Origin: an uncultured Oscillospiraceae bacterium
GTDB taxonomy: Bacteria; Bacillota; Clostridia; Oscillospirales; Oscillospiraceae
DNA: 33,492 bases
Direction: 5' to 3'
Assembly (NCBI GenBank): GCA_934589155.1
Contig: CAKTNP010000021.1
Location: 1 to 33,492 of the forward strand
Shown here: one piece after another, positions 1-7,775 of the stretch
How the letters are laid out: every line of letters begins with the position of its first letter
How positions within the stretch are numbered: the stretch's first letter is position 1
Made by a program: the position numbers and the translations under genes
Notes under the pieces: generated by a model
Database searches by the model: none
Seen by the model: the letters and a program-made list of their open reading frames with translations, nothing else
What the model was told of the DNA's origin: nothing

Positions 1-73
1 CCCGTTGGTCAAGTGGTTAAGACAGAGGCCTCTCACGCCTTTAACATCGGTTCGAATCCGGTACGGGTCACCA
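1..73 (+). tRNA. tRNA-Glu (anticodon CTC), 5' end cut by the window edge
   Basis: The T arm (TTCGAAT loop, stem ATCGG/CCGGT) is followed by acceptor strand ACGGGTC, discriminator A and an encoded CCA. The anticodon stem-loop reads GAGGC-ctCTCac-GCCTT, giving anticodon CTC (glutamate). The 5' acceptor strand starts at CCCGT, so the first two bases (GA expected by pairing) lie outside the window. Confidence 0.93.
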
Positions 74-191
74 CGTCGAAGCAAGCTGCATATCGTTCGC
101 TTCCGGCTGAAGCCGAAAGCTTACTCATTCCGCTGCTTCTCCTTACCGTTCGCAACCGCTTCGCTGGGTTGCTCACGGGAGAGAAAAGTGC

Positions 192-220
192 TTGACAGGG
201 CAAGGGTTACGTGCTAGAAT
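192..220 (+). promoter_or_regulatory. sigma-A type promoter of the 5S rRNA/tRNA-Asn unit
   Basis: A perfect -35 box TTGACA (192-197) and a -10 box TAGAAT (215-220) are separated by 17 bp. The promoter lies about 90 bp upstream of the 5S rRNA. This is consistent with the 5S gene being transcribed on its own rather than from a 16S-23S operon. The stretch from 74 to 191 holds nothing recognisable beyond short inverted repeats. Confidence 0.75.
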
Positions 221-310
221 ACACAAGTCGTTAGAGCGCGAAGCGCTTTGACATACGGGTCGGGCAACCGGCCGAATAAGACGATAGGAGCGAGAGCTTT
301 TATCCATATA

Positions 311-425
311 GTTGGTGTTGATTGCGATGAGGGTCCACCTGTTCCCATCCCGAACACAGAAGTTAAGCTCATTTGCGCCGACAATACTTTGCGGGTGACT
401 GCACGGGAAGATAGGTAACGCCAAC
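311..425 (+). rRNA. rrf: 5S ribosomal RNA
   Basis: Conserved 5S segments are visible, including GTTCCCATCCCGAACACAGAAG and the AAGCTC stretch after it. The terminal helix pairs GTTGGTGTT at the start with AACGCCAAC at the end, giving about 115 nt, the usual bacterial size. No 16S or 23S sequence is present: the upstream neighbour is tRNA-Glu and the gene has its own promoter, so it is a solitary 5S copy. Transcription probably continues into tRNA-Asn and stops at the hairpin at 509-544. Confidence 0.93.
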
Positions 426-433
426 ATTAATAT

Positions 434-509
434 TCCTCCTTAGCTCAGTCGGTAGAGCGACGGACTGTTAATCCGTGTGTCGTTGGTTCGAGTCCAACAG
501 GGGGAGCCA
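434..509 (+). tRNA. tRNA-Asn (anticodon GTT)
   Basis: The 76-nt cloverleaf has acceptor strands TCCTCCT (434-440) and AGGGGGA (499-505), a D loop with TAGCTCAGTCGGTAGAGC, anticodon loop ctGTTaa, and T stem-loop GTTGG-TTCGAGT-CCAAC. It ends in GCCA, so CCA is encoded. It follows the 5S rRNA by 8 bp and probably shares its transcript. Confidence 0.95.
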
Positions 510-544
510 AAACCTCTTCTGATTTTCAGAAGAGGTTTTCTTTT
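509..544 (+). terminator. rho-independent terminator of the 5S/tRNA-Asn unit
   Basis: An A-rich arm containing AACCTCTTCTGA pairs with its complement around a short T loop. The 3' arm ends in TTTTCTTTT, a typical terminator tail, and starts at the last base of tRNA-Asn. Confidence 0.9.
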
Positions 545-574
545 GTGTGACATATTAGAAAAAGAAGCAGCATA

Positions 575-602
575 TTGACTTCTGACAAAAGTCTGTTATA
601 AT
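575..602 (+). promoter_or_regulatory. promoter of the Nudix/GNAT pair
   Basis: -35 TTGACT (575-580), 16-bp spacer, -10 TATAAT (597-602), 33 bp upstream of the start codon. The sequence after the -35 box (TTGACTTCTGAC) closely resembles that of the hypB promoter at 4158 (TTGACTTTTGAC). A short GACTT/AAGTC dyad (577-593) overlaps the -35 end of the spacer. Confidence 0.75.
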
Positions 603-635
603 CACCACACCATTTTATAAAAGGAGGCGGTTATT

Positions 636-1112
636 TTGGACATTTCCTATCAGATTGAGGATCAGAAATTCAACTATCGCGTTGCAGGTGTTTTACTGTA
701 TGGGGGCAAGATTCTGACGATGCAGGACGAGCGGTCTCCGTATTACTACCTGCCGGGCGGACGGGTAAAACTGGGAGAGACAGCAGAACAGGCAATTCTG
801 CGAGAGGTTAGGGAAGAGCTTGGAATCGAAGTAAAAATTGACCGTCCTCTATGGCTGAATCAGAGCTTTTTCGTGGAGGACGTGGACCATCTGCACTATC
901 ATGAGCTTTGTCTTTATTTTCTCCTGGACTTTACGGGTACAGACCTTTTGGGCCACGGCATGAAATTTCGGGGCGCGGAAACCCATCACAGGCAAGTGTT
1001 TGAATGGCTGGACTTTTCATGCCTGAAGGATGCGTATTTTTATCCGCTGTTCTTAAAGGAGAAGATATTCTGCCTACCCCAAAGCCTGGAGCTTCTGACA
1101 ACCTATGAGTGA
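636..1112 (+). CDS. Nudix (MutT-type) hydrolase
   Basis: Predicted 158-residue cytosolic hydrolase of nucleoside diphosphate-linked substrates; the actual substrate cannot be read from sequence. The Nudix box is complete: G42-x5-E48-x7-R56-E57-V-R-E60-E61-L-G63-I, which supplies the Mg2+-binding glutamates. Family proteins cut X-P-P-nucleotide bonds (damaged dNTPs, NDP-sugars, ADP-ribose). The start is a TTG at 636, chosen because an AAGGAGGCGG ribosome-binding site (621-630) sits just upstream and no ATG gives full length. The 3' end overlaps the next gene, a GNAT acetyltransferase, by 8 bp, so the two are translationally coupled. Family assignment is firm; substrate unknown. Confidence 0.9.
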   Translation: MDISYQIEDQKFNYRVAGVLLYGGKILTMQDERSPYYYLPGGRVKLGETAEQAILREVREELGIEVKIDRPLWLNQSFFVEDVDHLHYHELCLYFLLDFTGTDLLGHGMKFRGAETHHRQVFEWLDFSCLKDAYFYPLFLKEKIFCLPQSLELLTTYE

Positions 1113-1560
1113 GACAGGGAAGAATTTCATTCGGATCCTGCCCTATGAGGAAGCCTATCGGGACGACATGATCTTTATGGTGCTTTCGGCGAAGGATGCC
1201 TTGGACCGAGTTCCGCGGTTAAACCCGGATCTTCTGGATATTTCCGACTGTTATCTGAAACGGGGGGATCCCTTTTGGGTGGCTCTGGATGAAGGAAACC
1301 GGGTGGTGGGCTGTATCGGTTATCGTTCGATTCCTGGAACCTCGGAGGTGAAGCTCCAGCGCATGTATGTGAAGCCTGACCGGAAGCGGCAGGGGATTGG
1401 GAGTCGGCTTCTTGCGGAGACGGATGCGCATGCGGCTGCCCGGGGAAAAACGGCGGCCTGGGTCCACTTGGGTGGATCGGCGTATTTTGAATCCCGGCTA
1501 TTCTATCCGGCCCGGGGCTATGAATTGTTGGGCAAGGACCAGATGAAAAAGACCTTATAG
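1105..1560 (+). CDS. GNAT family N-acetyltransferase
   Basis: Predicted 151-residue acetyl-CoA-dependent N-acetyltransferase. The acetyl-CoA pyrophosphate-binding motif A is visible as VKPDRKRQGIGSRLL (Q/R-x-x-G-x-G/A pattern) after a beta-strand with VKLQRMYV. A preceding VVGCIGYR strand and a following AWVHLGGSAY segment fit the GNAT fold order. The C terminus (ESRLFYPARGYELLGKD) matches the usual F-Y-x-x-x-G-F/Y-end of the fold. The ATG lies inside the end of the Nudix gene, so the two form one operon. The acceptor (amine, antibiotic or protein) is not predictable. Confidence 0.88.
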   Translation: MSETGKNFIRILPYEEAYRDDMIFMVLSAKDALDRVPRLNPDLLDISDCYLKRGDPFWVALDEGNRVVGCIGYRSIPGTSEVKLQRMYVKPDRKRQGIGSRLLAETDAHAAARGKTAAWVHLGGSAYFESRLFYPARGYELLGKDQMKKTL

Positions 1561-1584
1561 CGCCGGATTTCTCCCGGAAACGGA

Positions 1585-1613
1585 TTTACATTTTCGGGCA
1601 TCTATGGTAAAAT
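1585..1613 (+). promoter_or_regulatory. candidate prfB promoter
   Basis: -35 TTTACA (1585-1590), 17-bp spacer, -10 TAAAAT (1608-1613), about 70 bp upstream of prfB. The boxes are near-consensus and no terminator separates the preceding gene, so readthrough is also possible. Confidence 0.55.
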
Positions 1614-1683
1614 AAAGAAAACTGTGCAGAATAGGCCCTGTAACCTGGCCTTTGCCCGAAAAGGAACGGAAAGTGAATAGTAT

Positions 1684-2808
1684 ATGATTCAATTTGAAGA
1701 GTACAAAGGAAGACTGAACGAGATCAAGCCCAAGCTGGACGGCCTGGCGGAATCTCTGAATTTGGCTGCTGCCAAGGACGAGCTGGAGCGGCTCCATGCT
1801 ATGCAGGAGGCGCCTGGCTTCTGGGATGACGCGGAAAAGTCCAGAAGCGTTGTGGTCCGGACCAAGCTCCTGGAGAGCAAGGTGGAGAAATACCACAAGA
1901 TGTGCAGTGAGTGGGACGATCTCATGACCATCTGCGACATGGCCCTGGAAGAGGACGACGAGTCCATGCTGCCGGAGCTGGAAGAAGGCTTCCAGGATCT
2001 GGATCAGCGCATGGAGGAAGCCCGGCTGGAAACCCTGCTCACCGGGGAATATGACGGCAACAACGCCATGATGTCCTTCCACGCCGGAGCCGGCGGCACC
2101 GAGGCCCAGGACTGGTGCCAGATGCTCTATCGGATGTACACCCGCTGGGCGGAACGGCATGGATACACATACAAAATCCTGGACTATCTGGACGGCGATG
2201 AGGCCGGGCTGAAGTCTGCGGATATTATGATCGAGGGGCCCAACGCCTATGGCTTCTTGAAGGGGGAAAACGGCGTCCACCGGCTGGTCCGGGTGTCGCC
2301 CTTTGACGCCAATGCCCGGCGGCAGACATCCTTTGCCGCCGTGGAAGTGATCCCGGAGATCGCCGACGACTCCAAAGACGTGGAAATCCGGCCTGAGGAC
2401 ATTGAAATGCAGGTATACCGGTCCTCCGGCGCAGGCGGACAGCATATCAACAAGACATCTTCCGCTGTTCGGTTGATCCACAAGCCCACGGGCATTGTGG
2501 TGGCCTGCCAGACGGAACGGAGCCAGTTCCAGAACAAAGAAACCTGTATGCGTATGCTGCGGTCCAAGCTGGTGGAGATCAAAGAACGGGAGCATTTGGA
2601 CAAGATTTCCGACATCAAGGGCGTGCAGCAGAAGATCGAGTGGGGCAGCCAGATCCGGAACTATGTATTCATGCCTTACACCCTGGTGAAGGATACCCGC
2701 ACCGGCTGCGAGACCAGCAATATCAACGCCGTTATGGACGGAGGGCTGGATCCGTTTATCAATGCCTACCTGACCTGCGCCGCTACCGGCAACTGGGTGA
2801 CGAAGTAA
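1684..2808 (+). CDS. prfB: peptide chain release factor 2 (RF2)
   Basis: RF2 recognises UGA and UAA stop codons in the ribosomal A site and triggers peptidyl-tRNA hydrolysis. The 374-residue protein has the RF2 stop-codon-reading tripeptide S205-P206-F207 and the catalytic loop G251-G252-Q253 within SSGAGGQHINKTSSAVR. The N-terminal helical domain (residues 1-110) and the segment AGAGGTEAQDW before the core are typical. The reading frame is continuous from ATG 1684: the programmed +1 frameshift with an internal UGA near codon 26, used for autoregulation in many bacteria, is absent. The ribosome-binding site is weak (GGAAAG). secG follows under its own promoter. Confidence 0.97.
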   Translation: MIQFEEYKGRLNEIKPKLDGLAESLNLAAAKDELERLHAMQEAPGFWDDAEKSRSVVVRTKLLESKVEKYHKMCSEWDDLMTICDMALEEDDESMLPELEEGFQDLDQRMEEARLETLLTGEYDGNNAMMSFHAGAGGTEAQDWCQMLYRMYTRWAERHGYTYKILDYLDGDEAGLKSADIMIEGPNAYGFLKGENGVHRLVRVSPFDANARRQTSFAAVEVIPEIADDSKDVEIRPEDIEMQVYRSSGAGGQHINKTSSAVRLIHKPTGIVVACQTERSQFQNKETCMRMLRSKLVEIKEREHLDKISDIKGVQQKIEWGSQIRNYVFMPYTLVKDTRTGCETSNINAVMDGGLDPFINAYLTCAATGNWVTK

Positions 2809-2835
2809 AATCTGAGTGGATCCGAAAAAAAGCCC

Positions 2836-2864
2836 TTGCAAATCCTTGATTTCTATGCTACAAT
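2836..2864 (+). promoter_or_regulatory. secG promoter
   Basis: -35 TTGCAA (2836-2841), 17-bp spacer, -10 TACAAT (2859-2864). It lies between the prfB stop codon and secG, leaving a leader of about 90 nt. Confidence 0.65.
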
Positions 2865-2960
2865 GGTTCAGCTAATGAAATTTGGGCCCGTTTGGGCAAT
2901 AGAACGGCTGCCGTCCGCCGGGAAGTACGGTTGCCGCCTCTGGCGGATGGAGGTGTTACT

Positions 2961-3206
2961 ATGCAAGCTCTTAAAACGGTCGTTATGGTTCTGTATGTGA
3001 TCATCAGCTTGGCCCTGATTGCCATTGTCCTGCTGCAGTCCGGCAAGGAGGCTGGCCTGTCCGGTGCTCTGACCGGCAACAACGACTCCTACATGTCCAA
3101 GAACGCCCAGGCTAAGCTGGATCGGAAGCTGGCTGGCGCCACCAAGTGGATCGCTGCTGTGTTCCTGGTCCTGACGCTGGCTGTCTGCATGCTGCAGTCC
3201 GTGTAA
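2961..3206 (+). CDS. secG: preprotein translocase subunit SecG
   Basis: Small membrane subunit of the SecYEG protein-export channel. The 81-residue product has two hydrophobic helices (about residues 5-26 and 62-79) joined by the loop LLQSGKEAGLSGALTG, in which the L-L-Q-x-G-K-x-x-G-L pattern is the SecG signature. The upstream in-frame extension to 2892 is not credible: ATG 2961 has a GGAGG site (2949-2953), while residues before it are charged and not family-like. It is monocistronic, with its own promoter and a strong terminator. In many Firmicutes secG is followed by rnr and smpB; they are not here. Confidence 0.93.
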   Translation: MQALKTVVMVLYVIISLALIAIVLLQSGKEAGLSGALTGNNDSYMSKNAQAKLDRKLAGATKWIAAVFLVLTLAVCMLQSV

Positions 3207-3217
3207 AATAGGTCTTG

Positions 3218-3252
3218 AAAACGCCCTCAGCTTCGGCTGAGGGCGTTTTTTT
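3218..3252 (+). terminator. secG terminator
   Basis: Stem AACGCCCTCAGC / GCTGAGGGCGTT with a TTCG tetraloop and a run of seven T residues. Confidence 0.95.
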
Positions 3253-4157
3253 GCGCAAAAAACGGCCGGGAGGAGATTGCGGCGTGGATTTTTTTGACCG
3301 GGTGCACGTAAACAGGGCATTGTTGTACGATATTTGATACAAAAAAGAGGCCGGATGCACGTTTTTGATGCGAAAAGAGATCCGAATGCAGGTTTTGGGG
3401 CGAGAAAAGAGAAACAGCCGGATGACTCGGGTGAAAATGAGGCCGGAGGAAAGGCGAGGGGGAGAAAGCGGGAAATTAATAGTGATAAGCGGCTGCGAAT
3501 TGAGCGCCTGAGAAAGGAAAATGGCTGCAAAGAGGGGGCTTCGGGCGCCGAGCGGGGGGAATTTAACGTCAGAGGAAGAGAAAGCAGGGAAAGTGGGTAA
3601 TTTGACGACAGAAAGATAGAAAAGTTGAGTTAATGGGGGAGAAAAACGGAAAAAGGTAAAGATTTTGGGCTGTTGGCGGGGGAATTTTAGGCGTCAAAAG
3701 AAATAGAAACGAAAAACTTGGCAAATTGAGGAGGCGAACAGAGTAAATATGAAAATTTGAGAAAGAGAACCGATCAAAAGGGGAGTTTTAAGCTGAGAAC
3801 GGGGGGTGATCCGGGCATTTAGGAGAGAGAAACGGTCAAATCTGAAGATTTTGGACAGGGCAGGGGAGTTTCGGGGAAATGAGGGCGAAAACGGGGGAGG
3901 GGTAGGAAATTTAAGAGGGATAAGAGAGGGGAAAGGGGGCAAAAAGCGGAATTGGAGGAGCGGTGGGCCTTTTCCACAAAGAATGAATGGAAAATGGATA
4001 GAATACTCGTTTGATTTTGTGCGGTTCGCCGTATTTGGATGGGACATGGGGAAATTTCGGGAAAATCCGACGTGATTTTCCACGCGAAACCCGTAAATCC
4101 AGAGGAAAAGCCGGTAGGAAACGATGAATATTTTAGGCGAGAAAATACATACAGCAA
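3253..4157 (+). other. 900-bp purine-rich, gene-free region
   Basis: Between the secG terminator and the hypB promoter the plus strand is dominated by G and A, with recurring GGGGA, GAAAA, AATTTGA and GGGAATTT words. Short open frames exist on both strands (for example 3334-3600 plus, 3694-4248 minus), but they lack plausible ribosome-binding sites, have low-complexity translations and match no family I recognise. Two GGGGGAATTT-type words at about 3554 and 3679 and similar ones further on suggest a decayed array of related units. No RNA gene or operator could be identified. Confidence 0.6.
3332..3424 (+). repeat. degenerate tandem repeat, unit about 30-31 bp
   Basis: Three successive units share the order TTTGAT-x-CGAAAAGAGA-x-CCGGATGCA. 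The TTTGAT/TTTTG words begin at 3333, 3364 and 3394, a spacing of 31 and 30 bp. The third unit is expanded before its CCGGATG. Similarity is evident by eye but imperfect. Confidence 0.55.
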
Positions 4158-4185
4158 TTGACTTTTGACGTGAAAATTGTATAAT
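4158..4185 (+). promoter_or_regulatory. promoter of the hypB operon
   Basis: -35 TTGACT (4158-4163), 16-bp spacer, -10 TATAAT (4180-4185), about 65 bp before the hypB start codon. It resembles the promoter at 575-602 beyond the two core boxes. Confidence 0.8.
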
Positions 4186-4250
4186 TAAGACAAAAAGCGG
4201 CAAAATTTTCGGATTTTTTCGAGCTGCAGAAGCAAAAAGAGGAGGCACCT

Positions 4251-4922
4251 ATGGACCCCTATCGCATCATCGAAGTGAAGAGAAGCGTGTTCGCCGACAA
4301 CAACGCCGACGCCGACCGGCTCCGGCAGGAGCTGAAAGCGGAGGGCACCTGCCTTGTGAACCTGATGTCCTCGCCGGGCTCCGGCAAGACCACCACCTTG
4401 AAGGGACTGATCCCGCGGTTGGGTAGGAGCCTGCGGGTGGGGATCCTGGAGGCAGACATTGACTCCGACGTGGATGCTGCGGCCATTGCGGACACCGGAA
4501 CCCCTGTGGTCCAGCTGCATACCGGCGGTATGTGCCACCTGGACGCGGACATGACCCGCCAGGGACTCCGGCAGATGGACACCCGGGACCTGGATCTAGT
4601 GATCCTGGAGAACGTGGGCAATCTGGTATGTCCCGCGGAATTCGACACGGGAGCGGCCCTGAACATGATGATCCTCTCCGTGCCGGAGGGCCACGACAAG
4701 CCTCTGAAATATCCGCTGGTCTTTCAGGTCTGTGACGCCATGATCGTCAACAAGATCGACGTCATGCCCTATTTTGATTTTGACCTGGAGAAGGTGACGG
4801 AATACGCCCGCCGCCGGAATCCCGACATCCGCATTTTCCCCATCAGCGCCAAGACGGGCCAGGGCATGGAGGAGCTGGCCCAATGGCTCACGGAACAGGC
4901 AGTTTCCCGGACCCAAAACTAA
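4251..4922 (+). CDS. hypB: hydrogenase nickel incorporation GTPase HypB
   Basis: HypB is a dimeric SIMIBI-class GTPase that works with HypA to deliver Ni2+ to the active site of [NiFe] hydrogenases, and sometimes to other nickel enzymes. The 223-residue protein shows the P-loop SSPGSGKTT (40-48), switch region EADIDSDVDA (68-76), the interface metal site C95-H96 in GGMCHLD with C127 in LVCP, and the guanine motif NKID (167-170). It lacks the His-rich stretch and the N-terminal CxxCGC site of some homologues, so it is the minimal form. The AGGAGG site precedes ATG 4251. It heads an operon with the oxidoreductase and hypA. No hydrogenase subunit or hypCDEF gene is in the window. Confidence 0.95.
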   Translation: MDPYRIIEVKRSVFADNNADADRLRQELKAEGTCLVNLMSSPGSGKTTTLKGLIPRLGRSLRVGILEADIDSDVDAAAIADTGTPVVQLHTGGMCHLDADMTRQGLRQMDTRDLDLVILENVGNLVCPAEFDTGAALNMMILSVPEGHDKPLKYPLVFQVCDAMIVNKIDVMPYFDFDLEKVTEYARRRNPDIRIFPISAKTGQGMEELAQWLTEQAVSRTQN

Positions 4923-4943
4923 AACACGGAAAGAGAGAATGGT

Positions 4944-7775
4944 ATGATCGATCAGGAATTGCAGAAGCGGGCCTTGAATCCGGCCCATCAGGGAGAAGCC
5001 GCCCCACGGGAGAAGATCCTGAAGCTGGGGCAGAAGATCACGGACGTGGTGGCCCACAAGCTCAAGGGCGTCACCGCCGAGGACCCGGAGTACTGGGGGC
5101 TGGCGGCCCTGGTCACCGACGAAATGGCGGACATTGCCCTGTCCATGAAGCTCCGGACCCCCTACACGGTATCCCAGCTGTGGGAAATGAACGGGGTCAA
5201 GGAGGAGGGCAAGGCCCACTTCCAGGAGCTGCTGGACCGGATGAGCTACATTGGCCTTTTGGAATACGACTACGGCTATCACTACGACCACAAGGGCCGG
5301 ACGGCGCCCCCCTCGGAGCGGCGGTACATCCTGCCCATGTTCGTGCCCGGCAGCGCCGAGCTGTTCAATATGGAGGAGGGACCCAACGGGAACCAGCGGC
5401 TGCGGGACACCCCGGAGATCGCCAAGTTCTTTGAGCGCATGACCTATGTGCCCCTGGCCGGGGTCACCCATCTGCTGCCCCCCGGCGGAGGCGGCGTGGG
5501 CATGCACGTGATCCCCGTGGAAAAGGCCATCGCCATGGAGAATCAGACCCTGGACATCGAGCACCTGAGCTATTGGCTGAAAAAGTACGAGGGCCACATC
5601 GGCGTGGGCCAATGTTCCTGCCGGGCCAGCCGGGCCGTCATGGGCGAGGGCTGCGCCGACGATGAGCAGTGCTGGTGCATCGGCGTAGGCGACTTTGCCG
5701 ACTACTGTCGGGAGACGGGCAAGGGCCATGACATCACCTATGAAGAAGCCATGCACATTCTGCAGGTGGCGGAGGACAACGGCTTTGTCCACCAGATCAC
5801 CAACATTGACGGCGAAAATAAGATCTTCGGCATCTGCAACTGCAACGTGCAGATCTGCAACGCCCTCCGGACCAGCCAGCTGTTCAACACCCCCAACCTG
5901 TCCCGGTCTGCCTATACGGCAGAGGTGGAGCGGGAAAAGTGCGTGGCCTGCGGCAAATGCGTGGAGTACTGTCCCGCCGGCGCCGTGAAGCTGGGCCAGA
6001 AGCTCTGCGACAAAGAGGGCAAGACTGTGGAATATCCCAAGCACGAGCTGCCAAACTCCATCAAGTGGGGCCCGGAGCACTGGGATCCCGACTACCGGGA
6101 CAACAACCGGAAAAACTGCTATGACAAGGGCACGGCCCCCTGTAAGACCGCCTGTCCCGCCCACGTTTCCGTCCAGGGCTATCTGAAGCTGGCGGCCCAG
6201 GGCAAGTACCAGGAGGCCCTGGCCCTCATCAAAAAGGACAATCCCTTCCCCGCGGTCTGCGGCCGGATCTGCAACAAGCGCTGCGAGGACGCCTGCACCC
6301 GGGGTACCGTGGACGCCGCCGTGTCCATTGACGCGGTGAAGAAGTTCCTGGCGGAGCAGGATCTGAAGGCCGAGACCCGGTACATTCCCCCCGTGGTCAT
6401 TGCCAGCAACCGGCTGGACCACTGGGACCAGAAGATCGCCATTATCGGCGCGGGCCCCGCGGGCCTGTCCGCCGCCTATTACCTGGCCACCAAGGGCTAC
6501 AAGCCTACGGTATTTGAGAAGAACGCCAAGCCCGGCGGCATGATGACCTACGGCATTCCCTCCTTTAAGCTGGAGAAGGATGTGATCGACGCGGAGATCG
6601 ACGTGCTGCGGCAGCTGGGAGTGGAGTTCCGCTGCGGCGTGGAGGTAGGCCGGGATGTGACCATCGCCGAGCTGCGGAAGCAGGGGTACCTGGCCTTTTA
6701 CATTGCCATTGGCTGTCAGGGCGGACGGCTGCCCGGCGTTCCCGGAGAGGACGCGGAGGGCACCGCCATTGCCGTGAAGTTCCTCCACGACGCCCTGGAG
6801 GACGAGAATCAGCACATGGAGGGCAAGGTGGTGGTCATCGGCGGCGGCAACGTGGCCGTGGACTGCGCCCGCACCGCCGCCCGGTTCGGGGCCGACGGCG
6901 TTTCCATGGTCTGTCTTGAGTCCCGGGACACCATGCCCGCCTCCAAGGACGAGGTGGCGGAAGCCCTGGCGGAGCGCATCGACATTCAAAACGGCTGGGG
7001 CCCCAAGGAGATCCTGAAGGACGAAAGAGGCCATGTCACCGCCGTGGTGTTCAAGAAGTGTCTGCGGACCATCGATCCCGAGACCAATCGGTTCTCTCCC
7101 CTCTATGACGAGAACGAGACCATGACCTTAGATGCGGACCATGTGGTCTTTGCCATCGGCCAGGCCATCGAATGGGGCGGCCTGCTGGTGGGGGCCAATG
7201 TGGAGTTCCACCGGGGCAACTATCCCGTGGCCGACGGCCTCACCTATCAGACGGCGGAGCCGGACATCTTCGTAGGCGGCGACGTGTACCACGGGCCCAA
7301 GTTCGTCATTGACGCCATTGAGGAAGGCAAGTGCGCCGCCGAGTCCCTCCACCGCTATGTCCACATGGGGGCCAGCCTGACCATCGGCCGAAACCGCCGG
7401 GACTTCAACATGCTGGACAAGGACAATGTGCTGCTGAAGGACTACGACACCGCCCAGCGGCAGACGGCCGGAGTGGACGAGACCATCGACACCATGCACT
7501 CCTTCCGGGACCCCAACCTGACCCTGACCCCGGAGCAGGTGAAAACCGAGACCGCCCGGTGCCTGGGCTGCGGCGCCAGCTGGGTGGATCCCAACAAGTG
7601 CATCGGCTGCGGCGTGTGCACCACCAAGTGCGTCTTTGACGCCATCCACCTGAAGCGGGACCACCCCGAATGCTCCAAGATGATGAAGGCCGAGGATAAG
7701 GTCAAGGGCATTCTGCCCATGGTGGGCAAGCGCCTGGGCCAGACCATCGTCACCAAGATCGGCGGGAAGAAATAA
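4944..7775 (+). CDS. multi-domain FAD/NAD(P)- and iron-sulfur-dependent oxidoreductase (GltD-like core)
   Basis: A 943-residue soluble redox protein. Residues 1-320 form a domain I cannot name, with a Cys cluster (C224, C226, C237, C243, C245, C255, C298, C300, C305). A ferredoxin-like motif CxxCxxCxxxCP follows at 333-344. Residues 395-900 resemble glutamate synthase small subunit (GltD) and related electron-bifurcating flavoproteins: Cys ligands C400, C404, C439, C443, C447 and C451, FAD-binding GAGPAGLSAAYYL (502-514), NAD(P)-binding GGGNVAVDCARTA (633-645) and the FAD signature near GGDVYHGP (778-784). A second ferredoxin motif follows, C886-x2-C-x2-C-x3-C896. No glutamine amidotransferase or GltB partner is nearby. 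It probably moves electrons between NAD(P)H and an iron-sulfur partner; the real substrate is unknown. hypB lies 21 bp upstream and hypA overlaps its stop, so it belongs to a nickel-related operon. Confidence 0.85.
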   Translation: MIDQELQKRALNPAHQGEAAPREKILKLGQKITDVVAHKLKGVTAEDPEYWGLAALVTDEMADIALSMKLRTPYTVSQLWEMNGVKEEGKAHFQELLDRMSYIGLLEYDYGYHYDHKGRTAPPSERRYILPMFVPGSAELFNMEEGPNGNQRLRDTPEIAKFFERMTYVPLAGVTHLLPPGGGGVGMHVIPVEKAIAMENQTLDIEHLSYWLKKYEGHIGVGQCSCRASRAVMGEGCADDEQCWCIGVGDFADYCRETGKGHDITYEEAMHILQVAEDNGFVHQITNIDGENKIFGICNCNVQICNALRTSQLFNTPNLSRSAYTAEVEREKCVACGKCVEYCPAGAVKLGQKLCDKEGKTVEYPKHELPNSIKWGPEHWDPDYRDNNRKNCYDKGTAPCKTACPAHVSVQGYLKLAAQGKYQEALALIKKDNPFPAVCGRICNKRCEDACTRGTVDAAVSIDAVKKFLAEQDLKAETRYIPPVVIASNRLDHWDQKIAIIGAGPAGLSAAYYLATKGYKPTVFEKNAKPGGMMTYGIPSFKLEKDVIDAEIDVLRQLGVEFRCGVEVGRDVTIAELRKQGYLAFYIAIGCQGGRLPGVPGEDAEGTAIAVKFLHDALEDENQHMEGKVVVIGGGNVAVDCARTAARFGADGVSMVCLESRDTMPASKDEVAEALAERIDIQNGWGPKEILKDERGHVTAVVFKKCLRTIDPETNRFSPLYDENETMTLDADHVVFAIGQAIEWGGLLVGANVEFHRGNYPVADGLTYQTAEPDIFVGGDVYHGPKFVIDAIEEGKCAAESLHRYVHMGASLTIGRNRRDFNMLDKDNVLLKDYDTAQRQTAGVDETIDTMHSFRDPNLTLTPEQVKTETARCLGCGASWVDPNKCIGCGVCTTKCVFDAIHLKRDHPECSKMMKAEDKVKGILPMVGKRLGQTIVTKIGGKK

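Noticed and set aside
1555..2841. 428-codon minus-strand frame over prfB
   Set aside because: Antisense to an unmistakable RF2 gene; no family features.
3334..3600. Possible gene in the purine-rich region
   Set aside because: Low-complexity Lys/Arg/Glu/Gly translation, no good start context and overlap with a degenerate repeat; better explained as non-coding.
4596..7034. 812-codon open frame on the minus strand inside the hypB operon
   Set aside because: It is the antisense shadow of the GC-rich oxidoreductase gene; its translation is Val/Leu/His-rich with no domain, and the plus strand encodes clear families.
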